Assembly (NCBI RefSeq): GCF_005222205.1
Contig: NZ_CP032347.1
Span: forward strand, 620,001-684,000
Origin: Azospirillum brasilense
GTDB lineage: Bacteria > Pseudomonadota > Alphaproteobacteria > Azospirillales > Azospirillaceae
Direction of reading: 5' to 3'
Length of the DNA: 64,000 nt
Shown one piece after another: positions 45,344 through 54,331 of this stretch (within the stretch, counting starts at the first letter, position 1; every line of letters starts with the position of its first letter). Position numbers and translations under genes: made by a program. The notes below the pieces were generated by a model that was given only the letters and a program-made list of their open reading frames with translations, did no database searches and had not been told where the DNA came from.

Positions 45344-46363
45344 ATGAACGTCGAGAAACTGCCCATCGTCCTGACGGTCGCCGTGGCGGCGCTGTTCGCC
45401 GCCGTCCCGTCCACGGCGCAGACCGCGGAGCGCACCATGCGCCTCTCGGCCGCCGTCGCTCAGGACCACCCCTTCGCGGCCGGGGTGTCGGCGCTGACCG
45501 CCTGCGCGGCCGACAAGTCCGGCGGCAAGATGAAGATCCAGAGCTTCTGGAACGCCGCGCTGGGCAGCGACATGCAGGCCGTGCAGCTCGTGCGCGGCGG
45601 CTCGCTGGACATGGTGGTCGCCTCCACCTCGCCGCTCGCCTCTCTGGTGCCGGCCATGGGCGTCTTCGACCTGCCCTTCCTGTTCGAGAACGAGGCGGAG
45701 GCCGACCGCATCCTCGACGGCGCCGTCGGCCAGCAACTGTCCGAAAAGCTCCAGGGCGTCGGGCTGGTCAATCTCGCCTATTGGGAGAACGGGTTCCGCA
45801 ACCTCACCAACTCCCGCCGGCCCATCCAGAAATGGGAGGATCTGGGCGGCACCAAGATCCGCGTGATGCAGAATCCGGTGTTCATGGACACCTTCTCCAC
45901 GCTGGGCGCCAACGCCGTCCCGATGGCCTTCAGCGAGCTGTTCACGGCGCTGGAGACCCGCGCGGTCGACGGGCAGGAGAACCCCTACGCCAACATCGAG
46001 ACCGGCAAGTTCTACGAGGCGCAGAAGTACCTGTCGGTCACCAACCACGCCTACACGCCGGCGGTGATCCTCTACTCCAAGAAGATCTGGGACGGCCTGT
46101 CGTCCGCCGAGCGGGACATCCTCCAGTCCTGCGCCGCGGTGGCCCGCACCGAGGAGCGCCGGGTGAACCGCGAGCAGTCGGAGAAGTCGCTGGCCCGCCT
46201 GAAGGACCTCGGCATGCAGGTGAACGAGCTGTCCGCCGAGGAGCGCAAGCGCATGCTCCAGAAGGTGGCGCCGGTCTACGAGAAGCACGCCGCGGCCATC
46301 GGGGCCGAGACGATGACCCTGCTGCAATCCGAACTCGGCCAGCTCCGCAAGGCCAACCCGTAA
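45344..46363 (+). CDS. dctP: TRAP transporter solute-binding protein (DctP family)
   Basis: This 339-residue periplasmic protein has a signal peptide (LPIVLTVAVAALFAAVPSTA, cleavage near QTAERT). It carries the DctP pattern GVFDLPFLFENEAEADRILD, a conserved Arg region KIRVMQNPVFMDTF, GQENPYANIETGKFYEAQKY and HAYTPAVILYSKKIWDGL. It binds an organic acid, most likely an acid sugar in view of the linked enolase-superfamily enzyme. The ATG at 45344 has GGAGG nine bases upstream; an in-frame ATG at 45257 sits inside the operator and is rejected. Confidence 0.92.
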   Translation: MNVEKLPIVLTVAVAALFAAVPSTAQTAERTMRLSAAVAQDHPFAAGVSALTACAADKSGGKMKIQSFWNAALGSDMQAVQLVRGGSLDMVVASTSPLASLVPAMGVFDLPFLFENEAEADRILDGAVGQQLSEKLQGVGLVNLAYWENGFRNLTNSRRPIQKWEDLGGTKIRVMQNPVFMDTFSTLGANAVPMAFSELFTALETRAVDGQENPYANIETGKFYEAQKYLSVTNHAYTPAVILYSKKIWDGLSSAERDILQSCAAVARTEERRVNREQSEKSLARLKDLGMQVNELSAEERKRMLQKVAPVYEKHAAAIGAETMTLLQSELGQLRKANP

Positions 46364-46451
46364 CGCGCGCCCAGTGACTCACGGGCGGGCCACGAGTCCG
46401 CCCGTGGAGCCGTGCGCCCGCCCGACGCCCGATCTCCCCGTGGGAACCCCG

Positions 46452-47633
46452 ATGCTCATCAAAAAGATCGACACCTTCATCCTGAAGACTCCGCTGAACG
46501 CGAAGACCTTCTATTCCTCCCAGGCGGCGTTTCCGGAGCGCAACAGCCTGCTGGTCCGCATCACCACCGACGACGGTCTGGTTGGCTGGGGCGAGGGCGG
46601 GCAGTACGGCCCGGCGGAACCGCCGGAAAGCTGCATCATCGACGTGCTGGCCCCCCGGCTGATCGGCCGCCGCGCCGACCAGCCGGTGCGGGTCTTCGAG
46701 GATCTCTATTCCTTCTGCCGCGACTTCGGCCAGAAGGGCACCTACATCGAGGCGCTGAGCGCCATCGACATCGCGCTGTGGGACCTGTGGGGCAAGTCGC
46801 TGAACCGGCCGGTGCACGCGCTGATGGGCGGCGCCTTCCGCGACAAGGTCGCGGCCTACGGCACCGGCTGCTACTACCCGGACTATTTCCGCGACACGCC
46901 GCGCATGATGGCGGCGCTGGCCGAGGAGGCGCAGCGCTACCGCGAGGCCGGGCTGCCGGCGATCAAGATCAAGATCGGCCTGCTGCCGATCGTCCAGGAC
47001 ATCGAGCGGGTGGCGCTGGTCCGCGACGTGCTGGGGCCGGACACCCTGATCATGGTCGACGCCAACCACGCCTACAACACGGCGGGCGCCATCCGGATCG
47101 GGCGGGCGCTGGAGCGCTTCGACGTCCGCTGGTTCGAGGAGCCGGTGCCGCCGGAGGACCGCCAGGGCTACCGCCGCGTGCGCGATTCCATCGACGTGCC
47201 CATCGCGGGCGGCGAGTGCGAATACACCCGCTTCGGCTTCCGCGAGCTGCTGGCCGAGGGCTGCATCGACATCGCCCAGCCGGACCTGTGCTGCGCCGGC
47301 GGCTTCACCGAATGGCAGAAGATCCTGGCGCTGACCACCGCCCACGGTGTGATGACCGTCCCGCACATCTGGGGGTCCGGCATCGCGCTCGCCGCGGCGC
47401 TCCAGGCGCTGGCGACGGCGCCGCTGGTTCCCTACACGGCGCTCGGCGTGCCGTTGCAGAACGAGCCGATGGTGGAGTTCGACCGCACCCACAACCCGCT
47501 GCGCGACGACCTGCTGATCGACAACTTCACGCTGGTGGACGGGTGCCTCGCCGTGCCCGGCGGGCCGGGGCTGGGCGTGGAGGTCGATCCCGACCAGCTC
47601 GCCCGCTACACCGTGCGGTCGCGCAGCGCGTGA
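46452..47633 (+). CDS. Enolase-superfamily enzyme (mandelate racemase subgroup, acid-sugar dehydratase type)
   Basis: This 393-residue protein has the MR/MLE capping domain (residues 1-125) and barrel. The catalytic KxK is in AIKIKIG, metal ligands are in MVDANHAY, WFEEP and AGGEC, and the MR-type His-Asp dyad is in VPHIWGSG and AQPDLC. These residues support abstraction of the proton alpha to a carboxylate, as in galactarate, gluconate or tartrate-type dehydratases. The substrate should be what the flanking TRAP genes import. The gene is inserted between dctP and dctQ. The start ATG is at 46452. Confidence 0.9.
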   Translation: MLIKKIDTFILKTPLNAKTFYSSQAAFPERNSLLVRITTDDGLVGWGEGGQYGPAEPPESCIIDVLAPRLIGRRADQPVRVFEDLYSFCRDFGQKGTYIEALSAIDIALWDLWGKSLNRPVHALMGGAFRDKVAAYGTGCYYPDYFRDTPRMMAALAEEAQRYREAGLPAIKIKIGLLPIVQDIERVALVRDVLGPDTLIMVDANHAYNTAGAIRIGRALERFDVRWFEEPVPPEDRQGYRRVRDSIDVPIAGGECEYTRFGFRELLAEGCIDIAQPDLCCAGGFTEWQKILALTTAHGVMTVPHIWGSGIALAAALQALATAPLVPYTALGVPLQNEPMVEFDRTHNPLRDDLLIDNFTLVDGCLAVPGGPGLGVEVDPDQLARYTVRSRSA

Positions 47634-47665
47634 CCGGGTTGGAGACGTCCCGCCGGAGATCCGTG

Positions 47666-48226
47666 ATGTGGAACGGCACCCTCTTCTTCAGAATCCTCGA
47701 CGGCATCCTGGTGGTGTGCATCGCGGCGATGCTGGTCATGGTGTTCGGCAACGTCGTGCTGCGCGCCGTCTTCAACAGCGGCATCGACGTGTCGGAGGAG
47801 CTTCCGCGTTTCCTGTTCGTGTGGATGACCTTCATCGGCGCCGTGATCGGCTTCCGTGAAGGGTCGCACTTTGGCGTGGACGCCCTGGTCCGCCTGCTGC
47901 CGCGCGCCGGCAAGAAGGTCTGCTGGGCGATCAACCAGATCGTCATGCTGGTCTGCTGCGCGGTCATCGTCCAGGGCACGCTGCTCCAGCACGATCTGAA
48001 CGCGACGAACCACGCCCCGGTGACCGGCCTGTCGATGATCTGGGTCTTCGGCGTCACCTACCTGACCGGCGGGGTGATCGGGCTGATGTGCATCCTGAAC
48101 CTCGTCCGGCTGGCGCTCGGCAAGGTCGGCGACGACGAGCTGATCCAGGTCGAGGAGGAGGGCATGGGCGAGGTGGACCCGAACCGGCTGAAAGGCCCGC
48201 ACACGCTGAAGGAAACGGCGCCGTGA
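47666..48226 (+). CDS. dctQ: TRAP transporter small permease (DctQ family)
   Basis: This 186-residue protein has four membrane helices: FRILDGILVVCIAAMLVMVF, FLFVWMTFIGAVIGFREGSH, WAINQIVMLVCCAVIVQGTL and LSMIWVFGVTYLTGGVIGLM. The DctQ motif EELPRFLFVWMTFIGA is intact. A charged tail (about 35 residues) follows the last helix. It pairs with the large permease, whose GTG start overlaps its stop. The frame is open upstream over the enolase-family gene but that is artefact. Confidence 0.9.
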   Translation: MWNGTLFFRILDGILVVCIAAMLVMVFGNVVLRAVFNSGIDVSEELPRFLFVWMTFIGAVIGFREGSHFGVDALVRLLPRAGKKVCWAINQIVMLVCCAVIVQGTLLQHDLNATNHAPVTGLSMIWVFGVTYLTGGVIGLMCILNLVRLALGKVGDDELIQVEEEGMGEVDPNRLKGPHTLKETAP

Positions 48227-49506
48227 CCATCTTCATCTTCGTCGGCAGCCTGCTGGGCGCGATAGCGCTGGGGCTTCCCATCGCCTTCGCGCTGATCGTC
48301 TCCGGCCTCGCCCTGATGGCCTTCATGGGGATGCTCGACCCCCAGATCGTCGTGCAGAGCATGTGGGACGGCGCCAACAGCTTCCCGCTGCTGGCCGTGC
48401 CCTTCTTCATGCTGGCCGGCGAATTCATGAACGCCGGCGGCATGTCGCGGCGCATCATCGCCATGGCGATGGCCTGGGTCGGCCACCTGCGCGGCGGGCT
48501 GGGCTTCGTCGCGGTGTTCGCGGCGATCCTGATGGCCTCGCTGTCCGGCTCGGCGGTGGCGGACACGGCGGCGCTCGCCTCCATCCTGCTGCCGATGATG
48601 CGGCAGGCGGGCTACGACATCCACCGCTCCGGCGGACTGATCGCGGCCGGGGGCATCATCGCGCCGGTGATTCCGCCGTCGATCGGCATGATCCTGTACG
48701 GCGTCGCCGGGCAGGTCTCCATCACCAAGCTGTTCCTGGCCGGCATCGTGCCGGGAATCATGATGGGAGCGGCGCTTCTGGTCACCTGGTGGTGGCTGGC
48801 CCGCCGCGAGATCCTGACCACGCCGCCCAAGGTGCCGCTGCGCGAGCGGCTGCGGCTGACCGCCGACGCCTTCTGGGCGATGCTGCTTCCGGTGGTCATC
48901 ATCGGCGGGCTGAAGACCGGCGTCTTCACGCCGACCGAGGCGGCGGTGGTCGCCGCGGTCTACGCCATGTTCGTCGGGCTGGTCATCTACCGCGAACTGA
49001 AGATCGCCGACCTGTACGGGCTGATGCTGTCGGCGGCGAAGACGACGGCGGTGGTGATGTTCCTGGTGGCGGCGGCGGGCATCTCCGCTTGGCTGATCAC
49101 CGCGTCAAACATCCCGGCCCAGCTCGCCGATTTGCTGGCCCCGGTGATGGACAACCGGCTTCTGCTGATGGTCGCGCTGATGATCATCGTTCTGATCGTC
49201 GGCACCGCGCTGGACTTCGCGCCGACCATCCTGCTGATGGTCCCGGTGCTGATGCCGATCATCAAACAGGCGGGCATCGACCCGGTCTATTTCGGTGTCC
49301 TCTTTATCATGAACAACGCCATCGGCCTGATCACCCCGCCGGTCGGCACGGTGCTGAACGTGGTCTGCGGCGTCGGGCGCATGTCGATGTCGAACCTGAT
49401 GAAGGGCGTCGGCCCTTTCCTGCTGGCGCAGACCGCCGTGCTGTTCCTGCTGGTGCTCTTCCCGGAGCTGGTGATGGCGCCGCTCGCCTGGTTCACGGCG
49501 CGGTGA
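48223..49506 (+). CDS. dctM: TRAP transporter large permease (DctM family)
   Basis: This 427-residue protein has about 12 hydrophobic segments and DctM motifs: ALGLPIAFALIVSGLALMAF, PLLAVPFFMLAGEFMNAGGM, SLSGSAVADTAALASILLPM and APVIPPSIGMILYG. The C-half repeats the pattern at NNAIGLITPPVGTVLNVVCG. It is the sodium-driven channel. The start is GTG at 48223, overlapping the dctQ stop (GTGA). Confidence 0.93.
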   Translation: MTIFIFVGSLLGAIALGLPIAFALIVSGLALMAFMGMLDPQIVVQSMWDGANSFPLLAVPFFMLAGEFMNAGGMSRRIIAMAMAWVGHLRGGLGFVAVFAAILMASLSGSAVADTAALASILLPMMRQAGYDIHRSGGLIAAGGIIAPVIPPSIGMILYGVAGQVSITKLFLAGIVPGIMMGAALLVTWWWLARREILTTPPKVPLRERLRLTADAFWAMLLPVVIIGGLKTGVFTPTEAAVVAAVYAMFVGLVIYRELKIADLYGLMLSAAKTTAVVMFLVAAAGISAWLITASNIPAQLADLLAPVMDNRLLLMVALMIIVLIVGTALDFAPTILLMVPVLMPIIKQAGIDPVYFGVLFIMNNAIGLITPPVGTVLNVVCGVGRMSMSNLMKGVGPFLLAQTAVLFLLVLFPELVMAPLAWFTAR

Positions 49507-49625
49507 CGGCCTCCGATGCCCCAAGGATGTGAAGGCGGGTTTGAAGGCGGTGGAGGCGCGGTGTTAAAATGTCGGACCTGACGCGGCGCCTCCGTCTGCG
49601 GCGATTCACTGAGGAACGGTCTTCC

Positions 49626-50306
49626 ATGCTCGACGGCAACGGTCCCCTCGACACGGCCTCCATCGGCGAGCAGGTCACCCAGCGGCTGCGGAGCGAGATC
49701 ATCTCCGGCCGGCTGGCGCCGGGATCGCGGCTGATGCTGGACCAGTACAAGGCGCTGTGGAACATCAGCATCACGCCGCTGCGCGACGCCGCCAAGCGGC
49801 TGGAGGCGGACGGGCTGGTCCACATCTACCCGCGGCGCGGCATCTTCGTGGCGGAGATCGACCGCAACGCCCTGATGGAGGTGTTCCAGCTCCGCATCGC
49901 CCTGGAGCCGCTGGTGACGGAGCTGGCCACCCCCCACGCTCCGGAGGCGGAGGTGGAGGCGATGACCGAAGCCTACATCGCCGCCGGCCGCCCCGCCCCG
50001 GAGGCGGAACGGCAGGCTCGCCTGCAGGAGGTGGACGAGGTCATCCACGACTTCGTGCTGGCCCACTGCCCCAACCAGCGGCTGGCCCGCATCATGGCGA
50101 CGCTTCGGGATTCGGTGGCCTGGTGCCGGAACGCGGTGATCGAGAAGGTGCCGAACGCCTTCGATCCCTCGCTGGAGGAGCATGTCGCCATCTGCAAGGC
50201 TCTGCGCGCCAAGGACGCCGAGGGAGCGGCCGCAGCGATGCGCGATCATTTGATCGCCACCCGCGACCGCACGTTGAAGGCCATGGAGGCACAGGAGCGC
50301 GCATAG
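49626..50306 (+). CDS. GntR-family regulator, FCD subgroup
   Basis: This 226-residue protein has a winged HTH (QVTQRLRSEIISGRLAPGSR, ISITPLRDAAKRLEADGLVH) and an all-helical FCD domain whose metal/ligand His residues lie in EVDEVIHDFVL and EEHVAICKALRA. FCD regulators respond to acid sugars or organic acids. The start at 49626 is chosen because GAGGAAC precedes it; an ATG at 49569 would add 19 residues. It follows dctM by 119 bp and probably binds the 22-bp palindrome at 45249-45270. Confidence 0.9.
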   Translation: MLDGNGPLDTASIGEQVTQRLRSEIISGRLAPGSRLMLDQYKALWNISITPLRDAAKRLEADGLVHIYPRRGIFVAEIDRNALMEVFQLRIALEPLVTELATPHAPEAEVEAMTEAYIAAGRPAPEAERQARLQEVDEVIHDFVLAHCPNQRLARIMATLRDSVAWCRNAVIEKVPNAFDPSLEEHVAICKALRAKDAEGAAAAMRDHLIATRDRTLKAMEAQERA

Positions 50307-50355
50307 GCGGCGGCGTGGGCGCAAGCCGATCGGGCACTGCAAATGCGGGTACGAC

Positions 50356-51165
50356 ATGTTGAACATCCCTTCCTTCCGCACGCGGGCCTCGTTGCGCGAG
50401 GATGTCGAACGCCTGGGCGTCGGCCCGGGAGACATCGTGATGGTCCATGCGGCGATGAGCCGGGTTGGAGCGCTTCTGAACGGGCCGGATGCCTTGATCG
50501 GAGCCCTGCTTGATGCTTCGGGACCGGATGGCACGATCCTCGCCTACACGGATTGGGACGCCCGCTATGATGAGCTTCTGGATGGGAACGGCCGCGTCGC
50601 CGAAGAATGGCGGGCCCATGTGCCGCCCTTCCATCCAGCCGCATCACGAGCGGCACGGGAGAACGGTGTGCTGGCCGAATTCATCCGCACTTGGCCGGGC
50701 GCCCGACGGAGCGGCAATCCGGGTGCGTCCGTGGCCGCAATCGGCGCGGGGGCGGACTGGCTGACGGCCGACCATCCGCTGGACTACGGGTACGGCCCCG
50801 GCTCGCCACTGGCCAAGCTGGTGGACGCGGGGGGCAAGGTCCTGATGGTGGGCGCGCCGCTCGACACCATGACCCTGCTCCACCACGCCGAGCATCTCGC
50901 GCGTGTTCCGCGTAAGCGCATCCGCCGCTGCGAGGTGCCGTTCGCCACGGCGGCGGGCACCCGATGGCGGATGGTCGAAGAGTTCCAGACATCGCTTCCG
51001 GTCGTGCCTGGCCCGGATGAGGCCTATTTCGCCACCATCGTCATGGACTTTCTCGCGACCGGGCACGGCCTGCAGGGGACCGTTGGGGAGGCACCCGGCA
51101 CAATAGTCGAGGCGGCCACCATCACCACTTTCGCGGTCGGCTGGCTGGAGCAGCGCTACGGCTGA
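50356..51165 (+). CDS. AAC(3)-family aminoglycoside N-acetyltransferase-like protein
   Basis: This 269-residue acetyltransferase has the Antibiotic_NAT fold: VMVHAAMSRVGALLNGPDAL, GNPGASVAAIGAGADWLTAD, HPLDYGYGPGSPLAKLVDAG and GAPLDTMTLLHHAEHLA, including the catalytic His and Glu region. Homologues acetylate the 3-amino group of aminoglycosides with acetyl-CoA, but many environmental members have uncharacterised substrates. It is only 50 bp after the GntR gene on the same strand, so it may be part of the sugar-acid operon. Resistance is not shown by the sequence alone. Confidence 0.88.
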   Translation: MLNIPSFRTRASLREDVERLGVGPGDIVMVHAAMSRVGALLNGPDALIGALLDASGPDGTILAYTDWDARYDELLDGNGRVAEEWRAHVPPFHPAASRAARENGVLAEFIRTWPGARRSGNPGASVAAIGAGADWLTADHPLDYGYGPGSPLAKLVDAGGKVLMVGAPLDTMTLLHHAEHLARVPRKRIRRCEVPFATAAGTRWRMVEEFQTSLPVVPGPDEAYFATIVMDFLATGHGLQGTVGEAPGTIVEAATITTFAVGWLEQRYG

Positions 51166-51300
51166 GCCATTGTCCATTGCGCGTGTCGTTGCCGGTATCG
51201 CTGCGGCGTTGTCGCAATTTCCCCATCGCACGACTACGTTCCATCGGCACATGGAAGCGTCGGCCTCTTGGCTGTGCGGGAACGATGGCGGCAAAAGGCA

Positions 51301-51906
51301 ATGTTCACTCTTAAGAAGAACGAGCGGTTCGAGCAGGACATCAAGAAAAGCCGCTTCCTTGCCTCGGCGGGGCCGGTCAGCACCGAGGAAGACGCCCGTG
51401 AGTTCATCGCCGCGCTCAGCCAGCGGGATGCCGGTCACAATTGCTGGGCCTTCCGGATCGGCGACCTTTACCGGTCCAACGATGATGGCGAACCCGGGGG
51501 AACGGCGGGGCGCCCGATCCTTCAGGCCATAGACGGCCAGAACCTGGATCGGGTGGCGGTGGTGGTCAGCCGCTGGTTCGGCGGCGTTCTTCTCGGTGCG
51601 GGCGGGTTGATGCGCGCCTACGGCGGCACCGCGGCGGCCTGTCTGCACGCCGCCGAACGCCAGCCGATCATCGCCTTCGCCACCCTGTCCGTCACCTGCG
51701 CCTTCGCCGACGAGGCCAGGATCAGGGCGGGACTTGGCGCCTTCCCCGCGGCGCTTGCCGAAACCATCGGCTTCACGCCCGACGGCGTGCTTCTCCAGAT
51801 CCGAATTCCCTGCGCGGAGGTGGATGATGTCGTTCGCATGATCACGGACGCTTCGCGCGGTCAAGCGACGGTCGAGACCGAACCGGTGCCGCGGATAGGG
51901 GGCTGA
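51301..51906 (+). CDS. yigZ: YigZ/IMPACT family protein
   Basis: This 201-residue protein has the UPF0029 N-domain: FEQDIKKSRFLASAGPVSTE, GHNCWAFRIGDLYRSNDDGE and DRVAVVVSRWFGGVLLGAGG. It has a short C-terminal DUF1949-like part. YigZ proteins are thought to bind nucleic acids or translation factors; a direct function is not established. The ATG at 51301 follows AAAAGG. An ATG at 51268 would add 11 residues. Confidence 0.9.
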   Translation: MFTLKKNERFEQDIKKSRFLASAGPVSTEEDAREFIAALSQRDAGHNCWAFRIGDLYRSNDDGEPGGTAGRPILQAIDGQNLDRVAVVVSRWFGGVLLGAGGLMRAYGGTAAACLHAAERQPIIAFATLSVTCAFADEARIRAGLGAFPAALAETIGFTPDGVLLQIRIPCAEVDDVVRMITDASRGQATVETEPVPRIGG

Positions 51907-52114
51907 CCCCGGCACCCACCGGATGAACCACGGACAAAGCGTCCGTCTCAGTGACCTGTTTCCCTGAAACCCCTCCACCCTGAGTGATACCAAGCCCTGC
52001 GCAGTGCGACTCACGCGGCGGTTCCCGGAGGACCGTGCGGTGTGATTCACCGGAGAGACCACGGCGACGAGGTTTACGATGGCCACCTCCGCCGACGCAC
52101 GGATCATTCGCCGG

Positions 52115-52176
52115 CGGGCTTCGCCCGCATGTGCGGCCGGGACCGCCGTCGCGGTCCACAGCGGATTGAAATCCGC
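52115..52176. repeat. 62-bp dispersed hairpin repeat (copy B, inverted)
   Basis: The reverse complement of this segment aligns without gaps to 20514-20575, with about 8 mismatches in 62 bases. It keeps the three stem-loops in the same order (gcggat/atccgc, ggaccgc/gcggtcc, cggccgc/gcgg). Sequence beyond both ends is unlike the other copy. It lies in the 563-bp intergenic region 51907-52469 between yigZ and nirK; the remainder shows only an AT-rich promoter segment and an NNR-type box. Confidence 0.7.
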
Positions 52177-52392
52177 CATAGCAAAGCCGCAAAACTGTCC
52201 AGAAAAACGGAGACATCGCAATTCGCTGGGTTGGACACCGCCCAGGCTGCGGCGGCCGGCGGGACGTGGTGTTTTGCACCTCTTTGCAAGCCATACACCC
52301 TTGTCACTTCCTCATTCCGTGGGAAATCTATTGAAATTGCGATAAAAATAGGAAAAATACGAACAATCAAAACGCTGTCATTTCTTCAAATT

Positions 52393-52408
52393 CTTGACGG
52401 CCGTCAAG
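52393..52408. promoter_or_regulatory. FNR/NNR-type box upstream of nirK
   Basis: CTTGACGGCCGTCAAG is a perfect 16-bp palindrome that fits TTGAC-N4-GTCAA, the pattern bound by FNR/CRP-family regulators of denitrification (NNR, NnrR, DNR). It is 61 bp before the nirK start, in an AT-rich segment, consistent with activation at low oxygen when NO is present. Confidence 0.85.
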
Positions 52409-52469
52409 TAATTGGGACGCGAAGTCCGGGACATTGGCTTCAGACGCAACACTCGCCCTGGATTGCATC

Positions 52470-53534
52470 ATGAAAGCCAAGACCTTCCTCGCCACCGTCA
52501 GCGCCGCCGCCCTCATCGCCCTGTCGGGGATCGGCGCCGCATCGGCCACCACTCTGTACGCCGAGCCGAAGGTCAAGGAGCCGGCGGTCGACATCGTCCA
52601 GGACCCCGCGGCGGTCCCGGCGCCGGAAGCGGCGGGCAAGCGCGCGCCCAAGACCCACAACGTCGTGTTGACCACGACCGAGGTCGAAGCCAGGCTGGAT
52701 GACGGCACGACCTACACCTACTGGACATTCAACAACAAGGTCCCCGGCCCGATGGTCCGCGTCCGTGTCGGCGACACGGTGAACGTGTCCATGACGAACG
52801 CGCCCGGATCGATCATGAACCATTCCATTGATTTCCACGCGGCCACCGGTTTCCTTGGCGGCGGACAGATCACCCAGGCGGAGCCGGGCCAGACCAAGGA
52901 ATTCTCGTTCAAGGCGATGGCGCCGGGCGTCTACGTCTATCACTGCGCCACGCCGATGGTCGCCCAGCACATCGCCAAGGGCATGTTCGGCCTGATCGTG
53001 GTGGAACCCGAAGGCGGCCTGCCGAAGGTCGACAAGGAATTCTATGTGATGCAGCAGGAGATCTACGCCACCAAGGCGAAGAACCTGCCGGCGGCGGAAG
53101 ACGACTATGACGGCTTGGTGAACGAGAAGCCCGGCTATCTGGTGTTCAACGGCGCCGTGGGTGGGCTGGTGAAGGACAAACCGCTGAAGGCCAGTGTGGG
53201 CGAAACCGTGCGCATCTGGTTCGGTGTCGGCGGGCCGAACTTCACCTCGTCGTTCCATGTCATCGGCGAGATCTTCGATCGCGTCCACAACCTCGGTGCC
53301 CTCGACACGCCTCCGCTGAAAAACGTGCAGACGGTCACGGTGGCGCCCGGCGGAGCGACGATGGTGGAGTTCAAGGTCGACTACCCGGGCAAGTACGCCC
53401 TGGTCGACCACGCTCTGAGCCGTGCCACCAAAGGGCTCATCGGCATTCTGGAAGTCGATGGAAAGGCGGACGACAGCATCATCCTCGACAAGAGCGGCGA
53501 CTCCCGCAAGCAGCTCGGCGAAATGAAGCATTGA
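52470..53534 (+). CDS. nirK: Copper-containing nitrite reductase NirK
   Basis: This 354-residue periplasmic enzyme reduces nitrite to nitric oxide. A signal peptide precedes ATTLYAEP. Type 1 copper ligands are H118, C159, H167 and M172; type 2 ligands are H123, H158 and H314; the catalytic pair is D121 and H263 (motifs NHSIDFH, YHCATPMVAQH, SFHVIG, LVDHAL). The shortened loop YHCATPMVAQH instead of HCAPxGMVPWH places it nearer the class II/AniA-like enzymes than the Achromobacter class I. Expression is probably controlled by the palindrome at 52393-52408. It is followed by NO-related genes. Confidence 0.95.
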   Translation: MKAKTFLATVSAAALIALSGIGAASATTLYAEPKVKEPAVDIVQDPAAVPAPEAAGKRAPKTHNVVLTTTEVEARLDDGTTYTYWTFNNKVPGPMVRVRVGDTVNVSMTNAPGSIMNHSIDFHAATGFLGGGQITQAEPGQTKEFSFKAMAPGVYVYHCATPMVAQHIAKGMFGLIVVEPEGGLPKVDKEFYVMQQEIYATKAKNLPAAEDDYDGLVNEKPGYLVFNGAVGGLVKDKPLKASVGETVRIWFGVGGPNFTSSFHVIGEIFDRVHNLGALDTPPLKNVQTVTVAPGGATMVEFKVDYPGKYALVDHALSRATKGLIGILEVDGKADDSIILDKSGDSRKQLGEMKH

Positions 53535-53551
53535 TCCCACCCCGGTGGGAT
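53534..53551 (+). other. Hairpin at the end of nirK
   Basis: ATCCCACC and GGTGGGAT form an 8-bp inverted repeat starting at the last base of the stop codon. No T-run follows. It could be a weak or Rho-assisted transcription end or an mRNA-stabilising stem. Confidence 0.45.
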
Positions 53552-53681
53552 GCGCACGGGGAAGGTAAGGGGCGGGCCCCTGCCTTCCTCCGTTGGGTAT
53601 TTCCCGCATGCCGGCGGTGCTTGGCCGTGCCGTTTGCGCGAGGACAAAGAAGCCTTCGCATCATCGTGGCATGATCCGGTC

Positions 53682-54308
53682 ATGACCTTTCCATCCTTTT
53701 ATGATGCGGCGCCGCGGCTCGTCGTGTGCGATCCGCTCAGCGCGTTCCTCGGCGCGGCCGAGGACGGCCTGCTTGAGTACGGCTACGCCGATGCGGTGCG
53801 GCTGGCCGGCCATTCCTGCCCGACCGTCGCGGGCGCTTACCTGATGACCGTACGGTCACTGGAGCGTCTGTACCCCGACGAGATGCCCAAGCGCGGGGCC
53901 GTTGCGGTGTCTGTCCGGGAGGCCGCCGACGAAGGCGTGGCGGGCGTGATGGCAAGCGTCGCCACGCTGCTGACCGGAGCGACGGAGAGCACCGGCTTCA
54001 AGGGCATCGCTGGACTCTTCGACCGCCGGAACCTCCTGTCCTTCGGGGGCGGCATTCAGGGGACGATGGCCTTCGTCCGCACCGACACGGGAGCGGGCGT
54101 GCAAGCGACGCTCGACATCAGCGTCGTGCCGGTCGATCCGGCGATGCCCGGCCTTCTGCGGCGCCTTTTGTCCCACGCGGCATCCCCGGACGAAGCGCCA
54201 CAGTTCCGCACCCTATGGCAGGAACGGGTCCGGCGCATGCTGGTGGACCACGCCGGCGACCCTCGACTGGTCAGCCTTGCCGCCTGGAATGGCCGACCCG
54301 ACGCGTGA
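53682..54308 (+). CDS. FmdE-like protein linked to nirK, function unknown
   Basis: This 208-residue soluble protein contains RLAGHSCPTVAGAYLM, which resembles the HxCPG metal-binding motif of formylmethanofuran dehydrogenase subunit E (FmdE) family proteins, and later SFGGGIQGTMAFVRTD. In other bacteria FmdE-like domains occur with metal or molybdenum enzymes. The assignment is tentative because the rest of the family pattern is weak. It lies between nirK and a hemerythrin gene, overlapping the latter or nearly so, and probably belongs to the nitrite/NO response. The start at 53682 is the first Met after the nirK hairpin with conserved-looking sequence. Confidence 0.55.
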   Translation: MTFPSFYDAAPRLVVCDPLSAFLGAAEDGLLEYGYADAVRLAGHSCPTVAGAYLMTVRSLERLYPDEMPKRGAVAVSVREAADEGVAGVMASVATLLTGATESTGFKGIAGLFDRRNLLSFGGGIQGTMAFVRTDTGAGVQATLDISVVPVDPAMPGLLRRLLSHAASPDEAPQFRTLWQERVRRMLVDHAGDPRLVSLAAWNGRPDA

Positions 54309-54331
54309 CCTCCTTTCCAAAGACTTCGAAC

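Noticed and set aside
52434..52469. Upstream ATG for nirK at 52434
   Set aside because: It would put 12 charged or polar residues before a clear signal peptide that starts at 52470 and would sit close to the NNR-type box.
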